A stretch of DNA of 43,465 nt from an uncultured Kineothrix sp. (GTDB lineage: Bacteria > Bacillota > Clostridia > Lachnospirales > Lachnospiraceae). Positions within the stretch are counted from its first letter, which is position 1; each line of letters opens with the position of its first letter. The stretch spans positions 1 to 43,465 of the forward strand of contig CAJUMD010000014.1 in NCBI GenBank assembly GCA_910587275.1, written 5' to 3'. Positions 41,161 to 43,465 of this stretch are shown in pieces. A model generated the notes under the pieces. That model worked only from the letters and a program-made list of their open reading frames with translations. It did not search any database and was not told where the DNA came from. The translations under genes and the position numbers were made by a program.

Positions 41161-41634
41161 AAAAAAGCCCCTGACACTACACCACATAATGTCAGGGACG
41201 GAATTACCGCGGTACCACCCTTTTTCCCGCCTGCGGACGCACATCCCAAAAGGCGGACAGCTTTTGCACGTAACGTGTGCCGGCGTCCTGTACTACTTAC
41301 CGTATTCCTTCCTCTGCCCAGCCTGACGTGTATTTGAAAATTCATTCCCGCAAAATAAAACGGCACCTTACAGAAAGCAATTTTCAACCATGCTCCAAAC
41401 CGCCCGGTTCCGCCTGACGGAATACAGTGTTCTTACCGGAAGCTCCGGTGGGAATTTCAAACCCGCATTTAAACTCAGGGAAACTTTCAGCCGGTGGTTT
41501 CCCCTCTCTGGCAGAAAATGCGGTTCTGACTGCGTAAAAACATAACATCCTGTTATTCCGGCATTCTGTCCGGCAACTGCTTTACGCATACACCTTCACA
41601 GCTTCTATCCATATATCCATTACATATTTTTCTT
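41161..41634 (-). promoter_or_regulatory. T-box riboswitch leader of pheST
   Basis: On the minus strand the T-box AGGGTGGTACCGCGG (41221-41207) is exact for the family, followed by the terminator stem CCCTGACA/TGTCAGGG and a T run (41197-41161). Upstream are the stem III pattern AGTA...GACGCCGG with a CACACGT/ACGTGC hairpin (around 41260-41300), and further up an AGAGAG-GGCTGAAAG stem II region near 41485-41508. A UUC triplet just before AGAGAG (about 41514-41516) is a candidate Phe specifier. Uncharged tRNA-Phe should pair with the T-box and block termination. At about 475 nt the leader is longer than usual. Confidence 0.93.
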
Positions 41635-41640
41635 TTTCCA

Positions 41641-41669
41641 ATTGTAGTGAAAAATCCTCCGCTTGTCAA
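41641..41669 (-). promoter_or_regulatory. pheST promoter
   Basis: TTGACA (41669-41664), 17 bp, TACAAT (41646-41641). The -35 lies only 17 bp after the cstA stop, with no terminator between, so some cstA transcripts may read into the T-box leader. Confidence 0.88.
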
Positions 41670-41685
41670 GAGCGTTTTTATGTAC

Positions 41686-43401
41686 TTAAGCCGCCTTCTT
41701 TTTCCCGAACAAAGTCTGTATTCCTTCGATAACCAAAAGTATTGCCAGGACAATCAAAAGGACTGCAAGAACTACCTGCGCATAAGGCCCCCAATCCGCC
41801 CCGCCTGCCGCTATCATGCCTGCCTGGTTCTTTACCGTGATGACAAGGGAGCTGATGGTCACAACCATCATAAACGCCATGGGGAACAGGAACATTTTAT
41901 TATTCTTTCCGATATTGCCAAGCCATGCCGCAACCGCAAGCAGACCAAGTCCCGCCAATAACTGGTTTGCGGAACCGAACAGACCCCAAATCTTGGCATA
42001 TCCCGTCATGCCGAGGAAAATACCCGCGATAACCGTAATAGCCGTGGCAAAATAAGGATTTACCAGCACTTTCTTATACCCTTCCTTCACGTCGGCAACC
42101 GTCTGCCCGGGTTCCAGCCAAAATTCCTGGAACATAAAACGCGCCAAACGGGTCGCCGTATCCAGGGAGGTCAGGCAGAAAGCGGAATAGGTGAGGACAA
42201 GCAGCGTATAAAGGATGTTTTCCAGTCCTGCCAGTCCGGGAATCGCCGCCACCATGGCCGCAATGCCTCCGGCAAAAATATCCGTGGCGCCCGCCGTATG
42301 CCCGGTCTGTCTCGCATAGGCAATGGCGCAGACGGTCAGGATGGCAAGTACGCACTCAAGCAGCATACTTCCGTAAGCGATGGGTTTCGCATCCGTTTCC
42401 TTATCAAGCTGTTTGGATGTGGTACCGGAGGAAACCAGCGAATGGAAGCCGGAAATCGCCCCGCAGGCAACCGTAGTAAACAAAATCGGGAACAGATACT
42501 GCATCCCGTTGCCGTTGTCCACGGCAAAACCCGTAAACGCCGGAAACAATTCGGGATCAATATTTGGATGTGCGCCGATTACGCCCACAAACGCCACCGC
42601 AAGCATGGCATAAAGCAAAAACGAACTTAAATAGTCACGGGGCTGCAGCAGAATCCATACCGGAGCCACAGACGCAACCGCTATGTAAATCCCCACAATA
42701 ATCATCCATGCCTTCGTGGACAGATATATCGGGTGGAAATTCATGCCCACCGCCATAATGGCAACAATCGCCACAATGCCCAAAACCGTGGATACCCCCA
42801 TGGACATGTTCCTGCGGTATACACAGAAACCGAAGACGATGGCAATCAGGATAAACAGTAAAGATACCATGGCAACGGACGCATTGGATACGCTTGCCGC
42901 CCTGTCGAGAACTCCCGCCTCGTCATATTTCGCCCCGAATGTAGTAGCCACGATGGACGCAAATGCCGCCACCACCAAAAGCAGGGTCAGGTATGCAAAA
43001 ATCAAAAACAGCATCTTCGCCCGTTTGCTCATATTGGCGGAAATTACCTCGCCGATAGACTGTCCTTTATGGCGCAGGGATGCAATCAGTGCACCGAAAT
43101 CATGCACGCCCCCGAAGAAAATACCGCCTACCAGTATCCACAGACAGACGGGCAGCCATCCGAACAATGCCGCATTTATCGGTCCGGTAATAGGGCCTGC
43201 GCCTGCAATGGAAGAAAAATGGTGTCCCATCAGGACGGGTGCCTTTGCCGGGACATAATCGACGCCGTCTTCCATTTCATGGGCCGGCGTCTCCCCTTTC
43301 CCCTCACCTACGCCCCACTGTTTGCAAAGCCATCTGCCGTAAAAAATATAACCGCAGAGGAGAATTGCCACCGAAATCAGGACAAGTACCAATGTGTTCA
43401 T
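41686..43401 (-). CDS. cstA: CstA-family carbon starvation/peptide or pyruvate transporter
   Basis: A 571-residue membrane protein with about 15-16 helices. Conserved CstA features are FYGRWL near the N terminus, DYVPAKAPVLMGHHFSSIAGAGPITGP split as ...GHHFSSIAGAGPI..., GGIFFGGVHDFGALIASLRHKGQSIG, FHSLVSSGTTSKQL and LTSLDTATRLARFMFQE. The family takes up peptides (CstA) or pyruvate (BtsT) when carbon is short; substrate here is unknown. It lacks part of the C-terminal region of the ~700-residue E. coli protein, as is common in Firmicutes. AGAGG lies about 6 nt before ATG. Its promoter lies at or beyond the window edge; a weak TTGATT around 43445 is the only candidate. Confidence 0.93.
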   Translation of the reverse strand: MNTLVLVLISVAILLCGYIFYGRWLCKQWGVGEGKGETPAHEMEDGVDYVPAKAPVLMGHHFSSIAGAGPITGPINAALFGWLPVCLWILVGGIFFGGVHDFGALIASLRHKGQSIGEVISANMSKRAKMLFLIFAYLTLLLVVAAFASIVATTFGAKYDEAGVLDRAASVSNASVAMVSLLFILIAIVFGFCVYRRNMSMGVSTVLGIVAIVAIMAVGMNFHPIYLSTKAWMIIVGIYIAVASVAPVWILLQPRDYLSSFLLYAMLAVAFVGVIGAHPNIDPELFPAFTGFAVDNGNGMQYLFPILFTTVACGAISGFHSLVSSGTTSKQLDKETDAKPIAYGSMLLECVLAILTVCAIAYARQTGHTAGATDIFAGGIAAMVAAIPGLAGLENILYTLLVLTYSAFCLTSLDTATRLARFMFQEFWLEPGQTVADVKEGYKKVLVNPYFATAITVIAGIFLGMTGYAKIWGLFGSANQLLAGLGLLAVAAWLGNIGKNNKMFLFPMAFMMVVTISSLVITVKNQAGMIAAGGADWGPYAQVVLAVLLIVLAILLVIEGIQTLFGKKKAA

Positions 43402-43465
43402 AAAAATCCTCTCCCTATATTGTCAAGTGATTTCCCTTAAAAAATCAAGGAATTTATAGCTACAT

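Noticed and set aside
40039..41244. Longer pheS start at 41244
   Set aside because: The extra 62 codons read through the T-box antiterminator and terminator; the start at 41058 has a good ribosome site and the normal PheS N terminus.

Overview
The window looks like chromosomal DNA of a low-to-mid-GC, spore-forming Clostridia bacterium, most likely Lachnospiraceae. Supporting signs are strong AGGAGG-type ribosome sites, TTGACA/TATAAT promoters, a T-box leader on pheST, a split FeoA-FeoA-FeoB iron operon with a short DtxR-type regulator, two candidate mother-cell sporulation promoters, and many tightly packed genes. No insertion sequence, phage block, rRNA or CRISPR array was seen. Species cannot be read from the sequence alone.

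Layout. 1-3.8 kb: ferrous iron uptake (FeoB-associated Cys-rich protein, feoB, two feoA genes) on the minus strand, divergent from a DtxR-family regulator, with palindromic operators over the feo promoter and upstream of feoB. 3.8-5.4 kb: membrane protein fused to a spermidine-synthase-like domain. 5.5-6.3 kb: a composite of two large inverted palindromic repeats. 6.3-11.2 kb: a four-gene response regulator / histidine kinase / ABC ATPase / FtsX permease system with an internal promoter preceded by candidate regulator boxes. 11.3-13.4 kb: a MotA/MotB-like pair resembling ZorA-ZorB. 13.4-15.5 kb: LysM lipoprotein and TatD nuclease. 15.8-18.1 kb: tRNA-Leu(CAA), lysA and a TrmB-type regulator. 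18.3-19.7 kb: a Cys/Gly-rich small protein and two uncharacterised genes with sporulation-type promoters. 19.8-24.0 kb: leuS and a large membrane protein of unknown role. 24.2-25.5 kb: an AT-rich two-gene unit, a dCTP-deaminase/dUTPase-fold protein lacking the expected catalytic residues and a membrane partner, driven by a promoter that sits against six DnaA-box-like repeats. 25.6-29.7 kb: an unknown exported protein and a divergent EF-G-like GTPase. 29.9-30.5 kb: a second composite palindromic repeat with 23-bp terminal inverted repeats. 30.5-34.2 kb: the aromatic operon aroF-tyrA-aroA. 34.3-41.7 kb: PilZ protein, queA, M18 aminopeptidase, pheT and pheS behind a T-box. 41.7-43.4 kb: a CstA-family transporter.

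How it works together. Most genes are housekeeping: iron, lysine and aromatic amino acids, leucyl- and phenylalanyl-tRNA charging, and tRNA modification. The accessory or less understood parts are the ZorAB-like motor pair, the dCTP-deaminase-like/membrane module with its DnaA-box array, the small sporulation-like cluster, and the palindromic repeat family (two composite copies and one half copy). Those four are the best candidates for something undescribed.
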